This document shows, in pieces, positions 35,159 through 44,794 of a stretch of DNA of 64,000 nucleotides. This stretch comes from Pontibacter sp. G13 (GTDB lineage: Bacteria > Bacteroidota > Bacteroidia > J057). The translations under genes were made by a program, and so were the position numbers. The stretch is from NCBI RefSeq assembly GCF_031851795.1, contig NZ_CP134696.1, forward strand, positions 4,732,501 through 4,796,500. The letters run 5' to 3'. Positions within the stretch are counted from its first letter, which is position 1. Each line of letters starts with the position of its first letter. A model generated the notes under the pieces. The model was not told the DNA's origin and searched no databases. It saw nothing but the letters and a program-made list of their open reading frames with translations.

Positions 35159-36820
35159 TTATGAAAGTCTTTCTCGGATGTCGAGGCGGTGTTGACGTGC
35201 CGTATCCTTGGCAATGTCGTAGCCTGCATCCAAGTGGCGAATGACGCCCATTGCAGGGTCATTGTGGAGCACACGGCTCAATCGCCGGGCGGCATCTTCG
35301 GTACCGTCTGCAAGGGTGACCTGTCCCGCGTGAATCGAATACCCCATTCCTACGCCGCCGCCATGGTGTACAGACACCCAGCTAGCACCGGAAGCGGTAT
35401 TGATGAGGGCATTGAGGATCGGCCAGTCGGCGACAGCATCGGAGCCGTCGAGCATCGCTTCGGTCTCGCGGTTTGGAGAGGCCACTGAGCCCGTATCGAG
35501 GTGATCTCGGCCGATGATGATCGGTGCCTTGACCTTGCCACTCTTCACGAGTTCGTTGAATGCGAGTCCCGCTTTTTCGCGAGCTCCTTGTGGGAGCCAG
35601 CAAATTCGGGCAGGAAGTCCTTGGAAGGCAATCTTCTCCTGCGCCATCTTGATCCAGCGAGCGAGCGCCTTGTCCTCTGGGAAGAGTTCAAGAATTACTT
35701 TGTCAGTTTCGTAAATATCCTGCGGATCGCCGGAAAGCGCCGCCCAGCGGAAGGGGCCTTTGCCTTCGCAGAAAAGCGGGCGAATGTAAGCCGGCACGAA
35801 TCCGGGGAAATCGAACGCATTCTCCACGCCACGTTTGTCCTTGGCTTGACCGCGGAGGTTGTTGCCGTAGTCAAATGTGATCGCGCCACGTTTCTGGAGT
35901 TCCAGCATGAGTTTGACGTGCTCGGCCATGGTGTCCAGTGAGCGAGCGCTGTATTCTTCAGGCTTGGATTCACGGAGGACTTTGGCTTCCTCGACAGTCA
36001 TGCCTGTGGGGAAATATCCGATCAGTTCGTCGTGTGCAGAGGTCTGGTCAGTCAAGGTATCGACGGTGATATTCCGGTCGATCAATCTTTGGAGCAGATC
36101 TACGGCATTGCAGACCACGCCAATGGATTTGGCTTCTCCGTTGGCTTTGGCTTCGAGGGCGATGTCGATGGCTTCGTCGATATCCTCGGACATCACGTCG
36201 CAGTAGCGCGTTTCAAGTCGACGCTCAATTCGCCATTTTTCCACTTCTGCGGCGAGGCAAACCCCTTCATTCATGGTGATGGCCAATGGCTGAGCGCCGC
36301 CCATTCCACCAAGTCCAGCGGTCACATTCAAGGTACCTTTGAGGCTGCCATCGAAGTGCTGGCGTGCCAATTCTGCATAGGTCTCGTAGGTTCCCTGCAC
36401 GATGCCCTGACTCCCGATGTAGATCCAAGATCCAGCGGTCATCTGGCCGTACATCATCAAGCCTTTTTGGTCCAATTCGCGGAAATGCTCCCAGTTGGCC
36501 CAGTTGGGTACGAGCAGGCTATTGGCGAGCAGGACGCGAGGAGCATCCTTGTGGGTAGGGAGAATGCCCACGGGTTTTCCGGATTGAATCAGGAGGGTTT
36601 CATCTTCCTCAAGGTCTTTGAGTGCCTTGAGGATCAATTGAAAGGATTCGTGATTACGGGCAGCCTTGCCCAATCCTCCATACACGATCAAATCTTCAGG
36701 GCGCTCAGCAACGTCGGGATCAAGGTTGTTGAGCAGCATGCGGTAAGCCGCCTCTTGAACCCAGCCTTTGCAGGTAAGATCGGTGCCGGTAGGCGTAGGG
36801 GGGATGGTTTTGGTATGCAT
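35159..36820 (-). CDS. hutU: Urocanate hydratase (HutU)
   Basis: A 553-residue urocanase. This cytosolic NAD-dependent enzyme hydrates urocanate to imidazolone propionate, the second step of histidine degradation. Seen directly are the N-terminal [16 protein letters not shown], the NAD-binding [13 protein letters not shown] segment, and C407 in [11 protein letters not shown] (equivalent to the catalytic-region Cys of the Pseudomonas enzyme). The C-terminal glycine-rich motif is [16 protein letters not shown]. The start at 36820 (MHTKTIPP) matches the family's usual N-terminus; an upstream extension to 36865 is unlikely. It is monocistronic with its own terminator. The other hut genes (hutH, hutI, hutG or hutF) are not adjacent, so the pathway is dispersed in this genome. 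Confidence 0.96.
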   Translation of the reverse strand: MHTKTIPPTPTGTDLTCKGWVQEAAYRMLLNNLDPDVAERPEDLIVYGGLGKAARNHESFQLILKALKDLEEDETLLIQSGKPVGILPTHKDAPRVLLANSLLVPNWANWEHFRELDQKGLMMYGQMTAGSWIYIGSQGIVQGTYETYAELARQHFDGSLKGTLNVTAGLGGMGGAQPLAITMNEGVCLAAEVEKWRIERRLETRYCDVMSEDIDEAIDIALEAKANGEAKSIGVVCNAVDLLQRLIDRNITVDTLTDQTSAHDELIGYFPTGMTVEEAKVLRESKPEEYSARSLDTMAEHVKLMLELQKRGAITFDYGNNLRGQAKDKRGVENAFDFPGFVPAYIRPLFCEGKGPFRWAALSGDPQDIYETDKVILELFPEDKALARWIKMAQEKIAFQGLPARICWLPQGAREKAGLAFNELVKSGKVKAPIIIGRDHLDTGSVASPNRETEAMLDGSDAVADWPILNALINTASGASWVSVHHGGGVGMGYSIHAGQVTLADGTEDAARRLSRVLHNDPAMGVIRHLDAGYDIAKDTARQHRLDIRERLS

Positions 36821-36918
36821 ACGACTAAGAATTCTCTCTGTGTAGTTTTGAGGAATCACCTTCAACGAATGGTGTTCAAGATGAAGATCCTACAATTTTG
36901 CAAGGTACCCAGATTGAA

Positions 36919-38421
36919 TCACTTTTGGAAATAAATACCCGTGGCTGCGTGGTCACTTTCGACGGATGCGGTCGGTTGTTGAAGGGGGTAGGGGCGTGCT
37001 ACCTGAGCGATGTTGGTCTGGTGATCGACTTCCCAGCTTAGGAAAAATGGACCTGCGGGGAGAGTCTGGGCCATCAGTTCTAGCGAATTGCCGCCTCTGT
37101 GCAGTTGCAGATCAAACGAAAACCGGGGGATGCCATACTCGTCATGCACGGTCAACTGTGCCAATTGTCGCTTGGGGCTATGCCAAAAAAGCTGCACGAG
37201 ATCATATTGGGGATTCCAGAGGGGGACCAATTCAGGCCCCATCGGCCAAAGTCCCGCCCAACGGATCGCGGGGGTATGATATCTCATTCCATGGGGATTG
37301 AGCTGTACTACTCTGTAGAGTACGGATTCTGAAAGTGGTTGTGGATCGGACCATTCGTAGATACCATTGCGCTTGACGGGAACCTCTGCCACGCCTTCCC
37401 AATGCACCAAATCGGTCGTCCGCTCAATCATAAATGACTGACAGGCCCCGTGATCGCCAACCCTCCATTGGAGGATCGGGCCATTGGCGCCTGATTCGAG
37501 ATGCCACGATTCGAGTTCGATGGGCTGCCCCATCATGGGATCTCCGAACGCCCAGATACCCGAGGCAGCCTGAGTGGTAACGCGGAAGGTGCGGTTGTCC
37601 AAGTCCCTTTCCGCATCCGGGATTAATCGCCAATGATGTCCCTGATCTTGGGAGTGGAACAGGCAGAGGTGGGATGCTGGAATCTGATCCAACTCAGCAT
37701 CCAACCAAGATAGTGTCAGTTCAGAAACGGTGTCGACTGACTCGGATGACAGGACCTGAAACCATCTTTTGATGGTTCCATTGCGGATTTGTGGGGTAGG
37801 GGAAATGGGCGCATGGCCTCGTCTGGCCGTCACGTATCCCGGTACTTGTACTCGGAGGTCCAGTCCCATTCCTGCAAATGAATGAGCAGAATCAGGCACC
37901 AGACTGGCTACGTGCTCGATATATCCTCCCTCGCTATCGAAGATTCGCAGATTTCCAGCTTCCCCTCTGAGCGTGGCATCTGGTCCAAGCGTGAGGACAT
38001 TTCCCCGCAGGTCGAGGCTTCCGGAAACCAAGCTGAGACTGTCCATGACCATGATGTCTCCGGCTAGCTGGTAGGCCGTTTCTGCCACCAATCTGAGCTG
38101 GTAATAATCTCCTGCGGGAATGACTTCAGCCCCTTGCCACTGTGCGGGAATCTGATCGAGCATTTGCGTGGGATGCACGTGATGTGTCCATCTATCTCTC
38201 GGATATGGAATGGGGCGCAAGGAGTCCGTGGTGTGACGTATGATTCCGCGAAGTCCACCCCCCTCGATGTGGATGGTTGGTTCGTCGAGGTATGCAAATT
38301 TCCAAGACGGACCCATGAGCCAACCGGCTATTCCGAGTGAAACCATTGCAAGAGCTACCAGAGAACCCACCAAACGGCTCCCCTGGACTTTCAGGTTGGG
38401 TTGCTGAACTTGCCTCTTCAT
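36919..38421 (-). CDS. Membrane-anchored beta-rich protein, sorting-domain-like C-terminus
   Basis: A 500-residue protein. The start at 38421 (MKRQVQQPNLKVQG) places one hydrophobic segment at about 15-35 (LVGSLVALAMVSLGIAGWLM), a signal anchor or uncleaved signal. Residues about 40-300 are beta-rich with no domain I recognise. A fibronectin-like strand pattern occurs at ILQWRVGDHGACQSFMIER, the usual prelude to a T9SS tail. The C-terminal VPLWNPQYDLVQLFW, LTVHDEYGIPRFSFDL, LPAGPFFLSWEV series resembles a type A sorting domain with an atypical PNP-like start (LWNPQ) and a 25-residue extension. It lies 98 bp upstream of hutU on the same strand but looks unrelated to it. Function unknown. Confidence 0.72.
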   Translation of the reverse strand: MKRQVQQPNLKVQGSRLVGSLVALAMVSLGIAGWLMGPSWKFAYLDEPTIHIEGGGLRGIIRHTTDSLRPIPYPRDRWTHHVHPTQMLDQIPAQWQGAEVIPAGDYYQLRLVAETAYQLAGDIMVMDSLSLVSGSLDLRGNVLTLGPDATLRGEAGNLRIFDSEGGYIEHVASLVPDSAHSFAGMGLDLRVQVPGYVTARRGHAPISPTPQIRNGTIKRWFQVLSSESVDTVSELTLSWLDAELDQIPASHLCLFHSQDQGHHWRLIPDAERDLDNRTFRVTTQAASGIWAFGDPMMGQPIELESWHLESGANGPILQWRVGDHGACQSFMIERTTDLVHWEGVAEVPVKRNGIYEWSDPQPLSESVLYRVVQLNPHGMRYHTPAIRWAGLWPMGPELVPLWNPQYDLVQLFWHSPKRQLAQLTVHDEYGIPRFSFDLQLHRGGNSLELMAQTLPAGPFFLSWEVDHQTNIAQVARPYPLQQPTASVESDHAATGIYFQK

Positions 38422-38730
38422 GTGTGCGGGATTTCCATGAGGAATATAGTTCGAAAGTGGTGAAGGTTTGTGAGACATCCCCTCACGATCTTACCTGTGG
38501 AAAGGACTTGTTCGGGTATTTGGACGAATACATCGGAGGAAGTAATACCAGATGAGTTATGTAAGGTTTTTCGAATAATTCAATAAATTCCTATCTTTCA
38601 GTCCTTTGCTGAATTCCTGAGAGCCTTTCCAGCCTCAGATTCCTTCTGAACGTGTTTTCCCAGACCGTTAACTCCCGATTCCATGCGGGAGCCATATTTA
38701 TGTTCTAGACTACTTTTTCTCCGCATTATC
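38422..38730. other. Divergent intergenic region
   Basis: 309 bp between two divergent genes, so promoters in both directions are expected. I found no open frame, repeat or clear TAnnTTTG box; the stretch 38560-38610 is AT-rich. Confidence 0.4.
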
Positions 38731-41700
38731 ATGCTGAATCCTACCCGTTCGAACACACATTCACATGCTTCTCATCGTATTCCGCCTCGATGGTGGGTGT
38801 TGGTTTTGGGCTTTGTACTTGTCGGGGCTGCACTCCCGATGGGCATTCTTCAATCGGGGCTCAACCAACCAGAGGCAGTCGGGACTTTCCTGAATGATTC
38901 GCTACCAAACTCTACGCCTCAAGGAGTGACAGGCTGGGATGTCCAACCGGTCTTTCCCAATCTGACCTTTGATGACATGATCTTCATGACTCCCCAACCC
39001 AACAGCGACCAGCTTTATGTGGGTCAAAGGGATGGGATAGTCTACAATTTCACCAATGATTCAGCCGCCAACACCAAAAACCTATTTCTGGATATTTCAG
39101 ATATCACGGCGGTAGTATGGGACGGCGGCATGCTGGGAATGGCCTTTCACCCTGAATTTGGGCAGCCTACGTCCTCCAACCGGGGATATGTGTATGTATA
39201 CTATTGTGCCCGCGAACGAAATGCCACCTACCCTGCTGGGTTCACCAATGGCTTTTTCAACTGTTATCTGCGCCTCTCTCGGTTTACCTTGCCGGATGGA
39301 GCAACGGCTATTGACACGACGACCGAGATGCGCATGATCAATATCCGGTTGTACAATGGTTCTCACAGGGGCGGAGGCCTTGCCTTTGGTCCCGATTCCA
39401 TGCTGTACCTCACGATTGGGGATCAGTTCAACTACGGCACCGCCCAGGACCTTGTCAACAATCTGGAAGGGGGAACACTTCGGATGGATGTAGATATGGA
39501 CCCGACGCAGAGTCATGCTCCTTTGCGGGACTACCAGACGATCAGTCCCAATCCCGATGAATTTAGTGGGATCGGATACTACATTCCCGATGACAATCCT
39601 TTTCTCGATCCCGGTGGAGGCATGTTTGAGGAATATTTCACGGTCGGAAACCGTGCTCCTCATCGGATGACCTATGATTCCACCAGTAATTTATTCTGGA
39701 GTGGCGAGATTGGAGGAGGCCAGCGGGAGGAATTGAATGTCCTCAAGGCTGGCAGAAATTACGGTTGGCCCTTTCGGGAAGGAACGATTGGAGGACCACA
39801 AGGACCTCCAGCTGTGGTGATGGGAACTTTGCAGGAGCCCGTAATGGATTTCTTGAGGTCCGAGGCCAATGCGATCATCGGAGGCTATGTCTACCGAGGC
39901 CCAACTTATCCTTCACTTCAAGGGAAATATCTATGTGGGGACTATGGCCAAGATCGTCTTTGGGCAGTGACCTATGTGGATTCCACGGGATTCGCAGAAA
40001 AAGAATATCTCTGTCAATTCACCCCGGGAAATTTGTCCAGCTTTGGCACCGACAACGATGGGGAAGTCTACCTGCTTGGACTGGGCAACAATATGCAAAT
40101 CTATCGACTGGAACCGATTGGGATTGCTCCTCCAGCCCCTCCATTGTTGTCCGAGACGGGAGCGTTCACGGATCTCTCCAATATGACTCCAGCTGATGGG
40201 GTGATTCCCTACGAAATGAATGTGCCATTCTGGTCAGACGACGCGGTGAAGACCAGATGGGTGGTGCTGCCAAATGACGGAACCCATGATACACCTGAAG
40301 AGCAGATTGATTTCTCCGAAATGAATGAGTGGGATTTTCCGATTGGGACAGTCTTCATCAAGCATTTCGAAATGGTCATGGATGAAAACAATCCTTCCGT
40401 CAAGAAAAAACTGGAGACGCGATTTCTGGTGCATGGAGACAATGGCAAGTACTATGGAATTACCTACAAATGGCGGGATGATCAGACAGATGCGGACTTG
40501 TTGGACAATGGAGATTCGGATACCCTGACCATTACCACTGCCTCTGGAACTCGCCAACAGATTTGGGATTATCCCGATCGATCGACTTGTCTGGTGTGCC
40601 ACAATACCGCCTCTGGACAGGTACTAGGGCCCAAAACTCGCCAGTTGAATGGACATGCGTTTTATCCGGTGACGGGTAGAAGCTCCAACCAGCTGGAGAC
40701 CTACGAATTCCTCGATTGGTTCGAGACTTCCATCAATGTCGCAGATACCGCAACCTTCCTGACTTCTGCGCCATCTGCTGATACTTCCTTTTCCTTGGAG
40801 CTCCGCGCTCGTTCGTATTTGGATGCCAACTGCGCCTATTGTCACCGTCCGGGTACAGGCAATCGTGGGGTGTTCGATGCTCGACTGAATGTGCCCCTAT
40901 TTGCCCAAGGCTACATGTATGGGCAAGTCAGCAACGATCTCGGAATTGCAGGTGGGAAAGTGATCATTCCACAAGACACGGCCAAGTCCATTCTGTATCA
41001 GCGGATGAAATCTCTGGCAGATGGGGTGGCTATGCCTCCGATTGCCAAGCACAAGGTGGATACCGCAGGGGTGAGGCTCATCGGTGAATGGATCATGGAT
41101 TTGGATTCTACGACCTATCAGCAAGGGGTGGGATTGACAGGAACCTATTTCAATGATATGACGCTGGCCGATACTGCCTTTCAGCGCATAGACTCGATCG
41201 TTGAGTTCCAATGGGGAGGTGGATCTCCGGACCCTTCTATGGCGGACGACAATTTCTCTGTGAGATGGGAAGGCGAGGTTTTGCCGATTTTCAGCGAGAC
41301 CTACACCTTCACAACCAACACCGATGATGGGGTTCGGCTATGGATCGATGATAGTTTGATCGTCGATCAATGGGTGAATCAAGGACCGACAGATCATTCC
41401 GGGGACATTGAATTGGTGTCAGGGACCCGAGTGAATGTCAAGATGGAATACTTTGAAAATGGGGGAGGAGCCGTGGCAAATCTTCGTTGGGAAAGCGCCT
41501 CCCAGATAGATGAGGTCATTCCTTCCAACTTCCTATTTCCCAAGCCGGGATTGCTGGAGCAGGTCATTGCCGATCCAGGAGTGGCGGATAAATTGATTAC
41601 CGATCCTGCCTTCGATATCGCAACAACCGCTTCCAGTGGCCTTCCTGTGCAGTATGCGCTTTTGTCGGGTCCCGCTATGTTGACGGGATCTTTGGTGACG

Positions 41701-42798
41701 CTGACGGGAATTGAGGGCATTGTCCAGATCGAAATCACACAAGTAGGCGATGATTTCTATGGTCCGGCCGATCCCCTGCTTGTGGAGTTTGAGGTGTTCG
41801 ATCCGCTCAACTTTGGAGGCGGCGCCCAAGGTAATTACTTCGATGGAGTAAATTTCGATACCCCGATCCTCACAAGGATTGACGCTGAGATAGATTTCGG
41901 CTGGGGCACTGGTTCGCCCGATGTCAATGTCCCCATCAATAATTTCTCTATTAGATGGACAGGATTCATCGAGGCAGCATATTCAGAGACTTATACATTC
42001 AGATCACACACGGATGATGGGGTGAGGTTGATCATCGATGAAGATACGATCATCGAGCAGTGGATCCCGCAAGCACCGACCAGCCATACCGGAAATATTG
42101 CCCTGACTGCTGGAGACAAGGTGCCTTTCGTGATGGAGTACTATGAAGCTGGAGGAGGTGCGGAAGCGAGACTGTATTGGTCGAGTCCAAGTGTTGCGGA
42201 GGAGATTGTTCCCCAAGCTGCGCTCTTTGCACCGGAGGAGGAGACTTTCCCGGTAGAATGGTCAGACTTTACGGCTACTTACGAGAATGAGCGTGTGGAT
42301 CTGAGGTGGATTACCGCCAGCGAAAATAACTCCGACAAGTTCCTGGTGGAGCGTGCGGGACTGGATGCAGAGTTCGATGTCGTAGGCGAGGTCGATGCGC
42401 AAGGCTATTCTGCTGGTCCTTCAGCCTACCAATTGTTTGACCTTGATCCGTTGCTGGGTTGGAACTACTACCGGATTCATCAGGTGGATCTGGATGGTGC
42501 TTCCTCATACTCCGAGGTGGAACAAGTATTGGTTCGCGATCTGCCCATTGTGGCTTTCCCGAATCCCGTTGTTGCAGGAGCTGATCTTTACGTGAATCTC
42601 GGGACAGATTTGATTCAACCTGTGAATTTGACCCTCTACACCACAGGAGGGAAACTGATCGCCGGGAGACAGTTTGCCCGGCAGGAGTTTCAACCCATCT
42701 TGGCGATGGCACTCCCGGACAATCTAGCTGTGGGTACCTACATCCTCAATGTCGAGCTGGGCAGTCAGGTGCATCATGTGCAGGTGTTGGTGAGATAG
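38731..42798 (+). CDS. PQQ-dehydrogenase-like / cytochrome c / PA14 T9SS cargo protein
   Basis: A 1355-residue multi-domain secreted protein. The start at 38731 is followed by basic residues and one hydrophobic segment (WWVLVLGFVLVGAALPMG). Residues about 70-460 match soluble glucose/sorbosone-dehydrogenase-type PQQ propellers (GMLGMAFHPEFG, HRGGGLAFGPDSMLYLTIGD, EELNVLKAGRNYGWP, GGYVYRGPTYP, YLCGDYGQDRLW). Residues about 600-790 carry two haem-c motifs, C620-L-V-C623-H624 and C701-A-Y-C704-H705. Two PA14 domains follow (about 799-940 and 1032-1165), each with YTF..(N/H)TDDGVRL. The C-terminus is a T9SS type A domain (AFPNPVVAGADLYV, LYTTGGKLIAGRQ, LAVGTYILNVE). An extracellular sugar or alcohol oxidase that passes electrons to its own haems is inferred; the substrate is unknown. 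Confidence 0.85.
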   Translation: MLNPTRSNTHSHASHRIPPRWWVLVLGFVLVGAALPMGILQSGLNQPEAVGTFLNDSLPNSTPQGVTGWDVQPVFPNLTFDDMIFMTPQPNSDQLYVGQRDGIVYNFTNDSAANTKNLFLDISDITAVVWDGGMLGMAFHPEFGQPTSSNRGYVYVYYCARERNATYPAGFTNGFFNCYLRLSRFTLPDGATAIDTTTEMRMINIRLYNGSHRGGGLAFGPDSMLYLTIGDQFNYGTAQDLVNNLEGGTLRMDVDMDPTQSHAPLRDYQTISPNPDEFSGIGYYIPDDNPFLDPGGGMFEEYFTVGNRAPHRMTYDSTSNLFWSGEIGGGQREELNVLKAGRNYGWPFREGTIGGPQGPPAVVMGTLQEPVMDFLRSEANAIIGGYVYRGPTYPSLQGKYLCGDYGQDRLWAVTYVDSTGFAEKEYLCQFTPGNLSSFGTDNDGEVYLLGLGNNMQIYRLEPIGIAPPAPPLLSETGAFTDLSNMTPADGVIPYEMNVPFWSDDAVKTRWVVLPNDGTHDTPEEQIDFSEMNEWDFPIGTVFIKHFEMVMDENNPSVKKKLETRFLVHGDNGKYYGITYKWRDDQTDADLLDNGDSDTLTITTASGTRQQIWDYPDRSTCLVCHNTASGQVLGPKTRQLNGHAFYPVTGRSSNQLETYEFLDWFETSINVADTATFLTSAPSADTSFSLELRARSYLDANCAYCHRPGTGNRGVFDARLNVPLFAQGYMYGQVSNDLGIAGGKVIIPQDTAKSILYQRMKSLADGVAMPPIAKHKVDTAGVRLIGEWIMDLDSTTYQQGVGLTGTYFNDMTLADTAFQRIDSIVEFQWGGGSPDPSMADDNFSVRWEGEVLPIFSETYTFTTNTDDGVRLWIDDSLIVDQWVNQGPTDHSGDIELVSGTRVNVKMEYFENGGGAVANLRWESASQIDEVIPSNFLFPKPGLLEQVIADPGVADKLITDPAFDIATTASSGLPVQYALLSGPAMLTGSLVTLTGIEGIVQIEITQVGDDFYGPADPLLVEFEVFDPLNFGGGAQGNYFDGVNFDTPILTRIDAEIDFGWGTGSPDVNVPINNFSIRWTGFIEAAYSETYTFRSHTDDGVRLIIDEDTIIEQWIPQAPTSHTGNIALTAGDKVPFVMEYYEAGGGAEARLYWSSPSVAEEIVPQAALFAPEEETFPVEWSDFTATYENERVDLRWITASENNSDKFLVERAGLDAEFDVVGEVDAQGYSAGPSAYQLFDLDPLLGWNYYRIHQVDLDGASSYSEVEQVLVRDLPIVAFPNPVVAGADLYVNLGTDLIQPVNLTLYTTGGKLIAGRQFARQEFQPILAMALPDNLAVGTYILNVELGSQVHHVQVLVR

Positions 42799-42821
42799 AG
42801 GTGGATGAATGATCATTTCAA

Positions 42822-42863
42822 GAACTCCCTTCATGCTTCGGTGTGGAGGGAGCTCTGTTTTTG
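42822..42863 (+). terminator. Possible terminator after the PQQ/PA14 gene
   Basis: Imperfect stem GA-A-CTCCCT / AGGGAG-C-TC around a GC-rich loop, then CTGTTTTT. One mismatch in the stem lowers confidence. Confidence 0.5.
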
Positions 42864-43091
42864 GAGAAAAGTAATTTTTTTACCGTGCCAGAATGAGCGA
42901 TTTGGTGAAAAGTTTCCATATAGAGCCAAGTTGGGGGTTGTTCAAGTTGCTGAATGTTAGGTGTTTATAAATTTGTAATTCGACACTTTTTCCGTGCAAA
43001 TACGCATGGGTACGTATAAATGCCTGAATGTTAGTCTGATAGGTCAAGTTGTTGGGATTTATCGCATGTTGGGCTCCCAAACATATTCAGC

Positions 43092-44021
43092 ATGCAATCG
43101 CGGTACATATCTTTATTGACAGACTTTGGATTTAAGAAGCTTTTAGGCGAGGAAGCACGTATGGACTTGCTGGTTCATTTTTTGAATGCGATGCTCCCGA
43201 ATCAGCCTCCTAGTAAGCGAGTTGTCCTTCACCCCAATGAACATAGGTGGGAGACGGCAAATGAAAGAATGGCTGTATTCGATCTCTATGCCTCGAATGA
43301 GCGAGGGGACCGGATCATATTGGAGGTTCAGCAAAAGCCTAAGGAGCACTTCAAAAAGCGGGCGGTTTATTATATGATATTTCCGTTGGCGGAACAGGCT
43401 GAAAAGGGACGAGCATGGGGGTTCAACTTTCAGGGAGTGAGCTTGTTAAGTATGTTGGATTTTGAGCTTGAAAGGCGATTGCCAGACAAATATCACCATC
43501 TGGTTCAGTTTCGGTATTTAGAGGATGATTTAGTATTTTTAGAAGAGATGACCTTGGTCTTTGTGGAGCTCCCCAAATTCACCAAGCAGGTCAATGAACT
43601 TAAAACCGATCTGGACCGTTGGCTGTATCTTTTCAGGTATCTTCATCACTTAGACGAGATCCCAGAAACCTTTAAACGCGAGCCATTCATGAAACTTTTT
43701 CAAGCCGCAGAAATCGCCAAAATGTCTCAAGCAGAACGGGCCGCGTACCACGCAAGCCTGAAACGGTATCGTGACTATCAAAATCAATTGGCGTACGCGG
43801 ATTCCCAAGGCCAAGAGCAAGGCCGAAAAGAAGGCCGAAAAGAAGGTCGGAAACAGGGTCGAGAACAAGGGCGTTTGGAGGTTTTGGAGGAAGGATTCAA
43901 AATGGGCTTGGATATTCGCGTGCTAAGTGGGCTCGTTGGGATGGACCTTGCAAAGGTGCTTGATAGACGAGAAGCATGGTTGGAGCAGCATTCGGGAGAA
44001 TGTTCTGCCTGTTCACAGTAG
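43092..44021 (+). CDS. Rpn-family recombination-promoting nuclease / PD-(D/E)XK transposase
   Basis: A 309-residue protein of the Rpn/PDDEXK-transposase family common in Bacteroidota. It opens ISLLTDFGFKKLLGEE, the usual signature DxxFKxxF. The nuclease core follows: the acidic motif VFDLYASNERGDRIILEVQQ, with the DLY and E-V-Q residues of the D..ExQ active site. Then come YYMIFPLAEQAEKG, an EMTLVFVELPKF strand and a helical linker. Residues about 230-257 are a charged tandem (QGQEQGRKEGRKEGRK, then QGREQGR) encoded by a 12-bp DNA repeat. Such tails of (GRKE) units are typical of the family. Rpn proteins were shown to be nucleases promoting recA-independent recombination in E. coli; cognate mobility is not established. 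It stands alone, with no terminal inverted repeats. Confidence 0.9.
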   Translation: MQSRYISLLTDFGFKKLLGEEARMDLLVHFLNAMLPNQPPSKRVVLHPNEHRWETANERMAVFDLYASNERGDRIILEVQQKPKEHFKKRAVYYMIFPLAEQAEKGRAWGFNFQGVSLLSMLDFELERRLPDKYHHLVQFRYLEDDLVFLEEMTLVFVELPKFTKQVNELKTDLDRWLYLFRYLHHLDEIPETFKREPFMKLFQAAEIAKMSQAERAAYHASLKRYRDYQNQLAYADSQGQEQGRKEGRKEGRKQGREQGRLEVLEEGFKMGLDIRVLSGLVGMDLAKVLDRREAWLEQHSGECSACSQ

Positions 44022-44107
44022 CCACCTGAATGAATGTCTAGCGCTATCTTTTCTATCTTTGGGGCATTTTCCTAGTTTCGAGGTCAATTCCCCAAGCCTT
44101 TACCGTC

Positions 44108-44281
44108 ATGTGGCCGCAATCTGCCTGTCATTCCTGCATCTTCAAGCAAGTCATTCGATCCAAGCGAGGAAGCGAATTCTGGATGTGTCAATACCACAAA
44201 CAGGACGCCCGATTTTCCAAGTATCCACCTCAGCCTGTGGCTTTTTGTCCTGCTCGGAAAACGGAGGAATCTACCCCGTAA
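44108..44281 (+). CDS. Small cysteine-rich (possibly metal-binding) protein
   Basis: A 57-residue frame, ATG 44108 to TAA 44279-44281. It contains CHSC, FWMCQYH, RFSKYPPQPVAFC and PARK, i.e. four Cys plus a His in the order CxxC ... CxxH ... KYPPQPV ... C. This matches a small family I remember from many bacteria with the RFxKYPPQPVxxC signature, which probably binds a zinc or iron ion. It ends one base before the stop of the convergent YkgJ-like gene. No RBS of note; it could also start further upstream. The call rests on recalled family similarity. Confidence 0.65.
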   Translation: MWPQSACHSCIFKQVIRSKRGSEFWMCQYHKQDARFSKYPPQPVAFCPARKTEESTP

Positions 44282-44791
44282 TCACCCTTCCATTTCTTCC
44301 TTCAGTCGCTCTACGATCCGGAAGGTGGCGGGGCAGACTTCTGTATTTTTGAGGGTGAGGTTGAAGATCTGATGAAAGCGTTTGCGATTGGTATGGGGAT
44401 AATCACGACATGCCTTGGGACGAACTTCGTAGATCGAGCAATAATTGTCGTAGCCCAAAAACGCACAGGGAGATTCGTTCAGCACATAGTCGTTTTCGTC
44501 ATCGAGATGGAGATAGGTATCGACAAATTGGCTGGGCTTCATCCGGAGATGCTTCGCGATTCGGGCGATATCATTGTCCGTGAAAATGGGGCTGATGGTC
44601 TTGCAGCAATTGGCACACGCCAGACAATCCACCTCTTCAAAAACCTCATCGTGCAGATCTGCCACCAAGGTGTCCAGCTGCTTGGGCTTTTTCTTCCGAA
44701 GCTTCTGGAAAAATTTGCGGTTTTCGCTCTTTTTATCTGCGGCCTTCTGAGGCAATTGTGCCAACTCCTGTTCCATCTCTTCCATATCCAT
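44282..44791 (-). CDS. YkgJ-family cysteine-cluster protein
   Basis: A 169-residue protein. It has the YkgJ/CxxCxxCC-type cluster CLACANCCKTISPIF near residue 60. The second half is CAFLGYDNYCSIYEVRPKACRDYPHT, with the remaining cysteines. This family (UPF0153) is predicted to bind an iron-sulfur or zinc ion; no reaction has been demonstrated. The N-terminal 40 residues are charged and helical. It follows the DUF6495-like gene by three bases on the same strand and probably shares its transcript. It converges with the small Cys-rich gene at 44108-44281, one base apart. Confidence 0.87.
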   Translation of the reverse strand: MDMEEMEQELAQLPQKAADKKSENRKFFQKLRKKKPKQLDTLVADLHDEVFEEVDCLACANCCKTISPIFTDNDIARIAKHLRMKPSQFVDTYLHLDDENDYVLNESPCAFLGYDNYCSIYEVRPKACRDYPHTNRKRFHQIFNLTLKNTEVCPATFRIVERLKEEMEG

Positions 44792-44794
44792 TCA

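Noticed and set aside
36032-36934. 300-codon plus-strand frame opposite hutU
   Set aside because: Antisense shadow of hutU with no motif.
43092-44021. Complete insertion sequence around the Rpn gene
   Set aside because: No flanking terminal inverted repeats or target duplication seen; Rpn proteins are often stand-alone.
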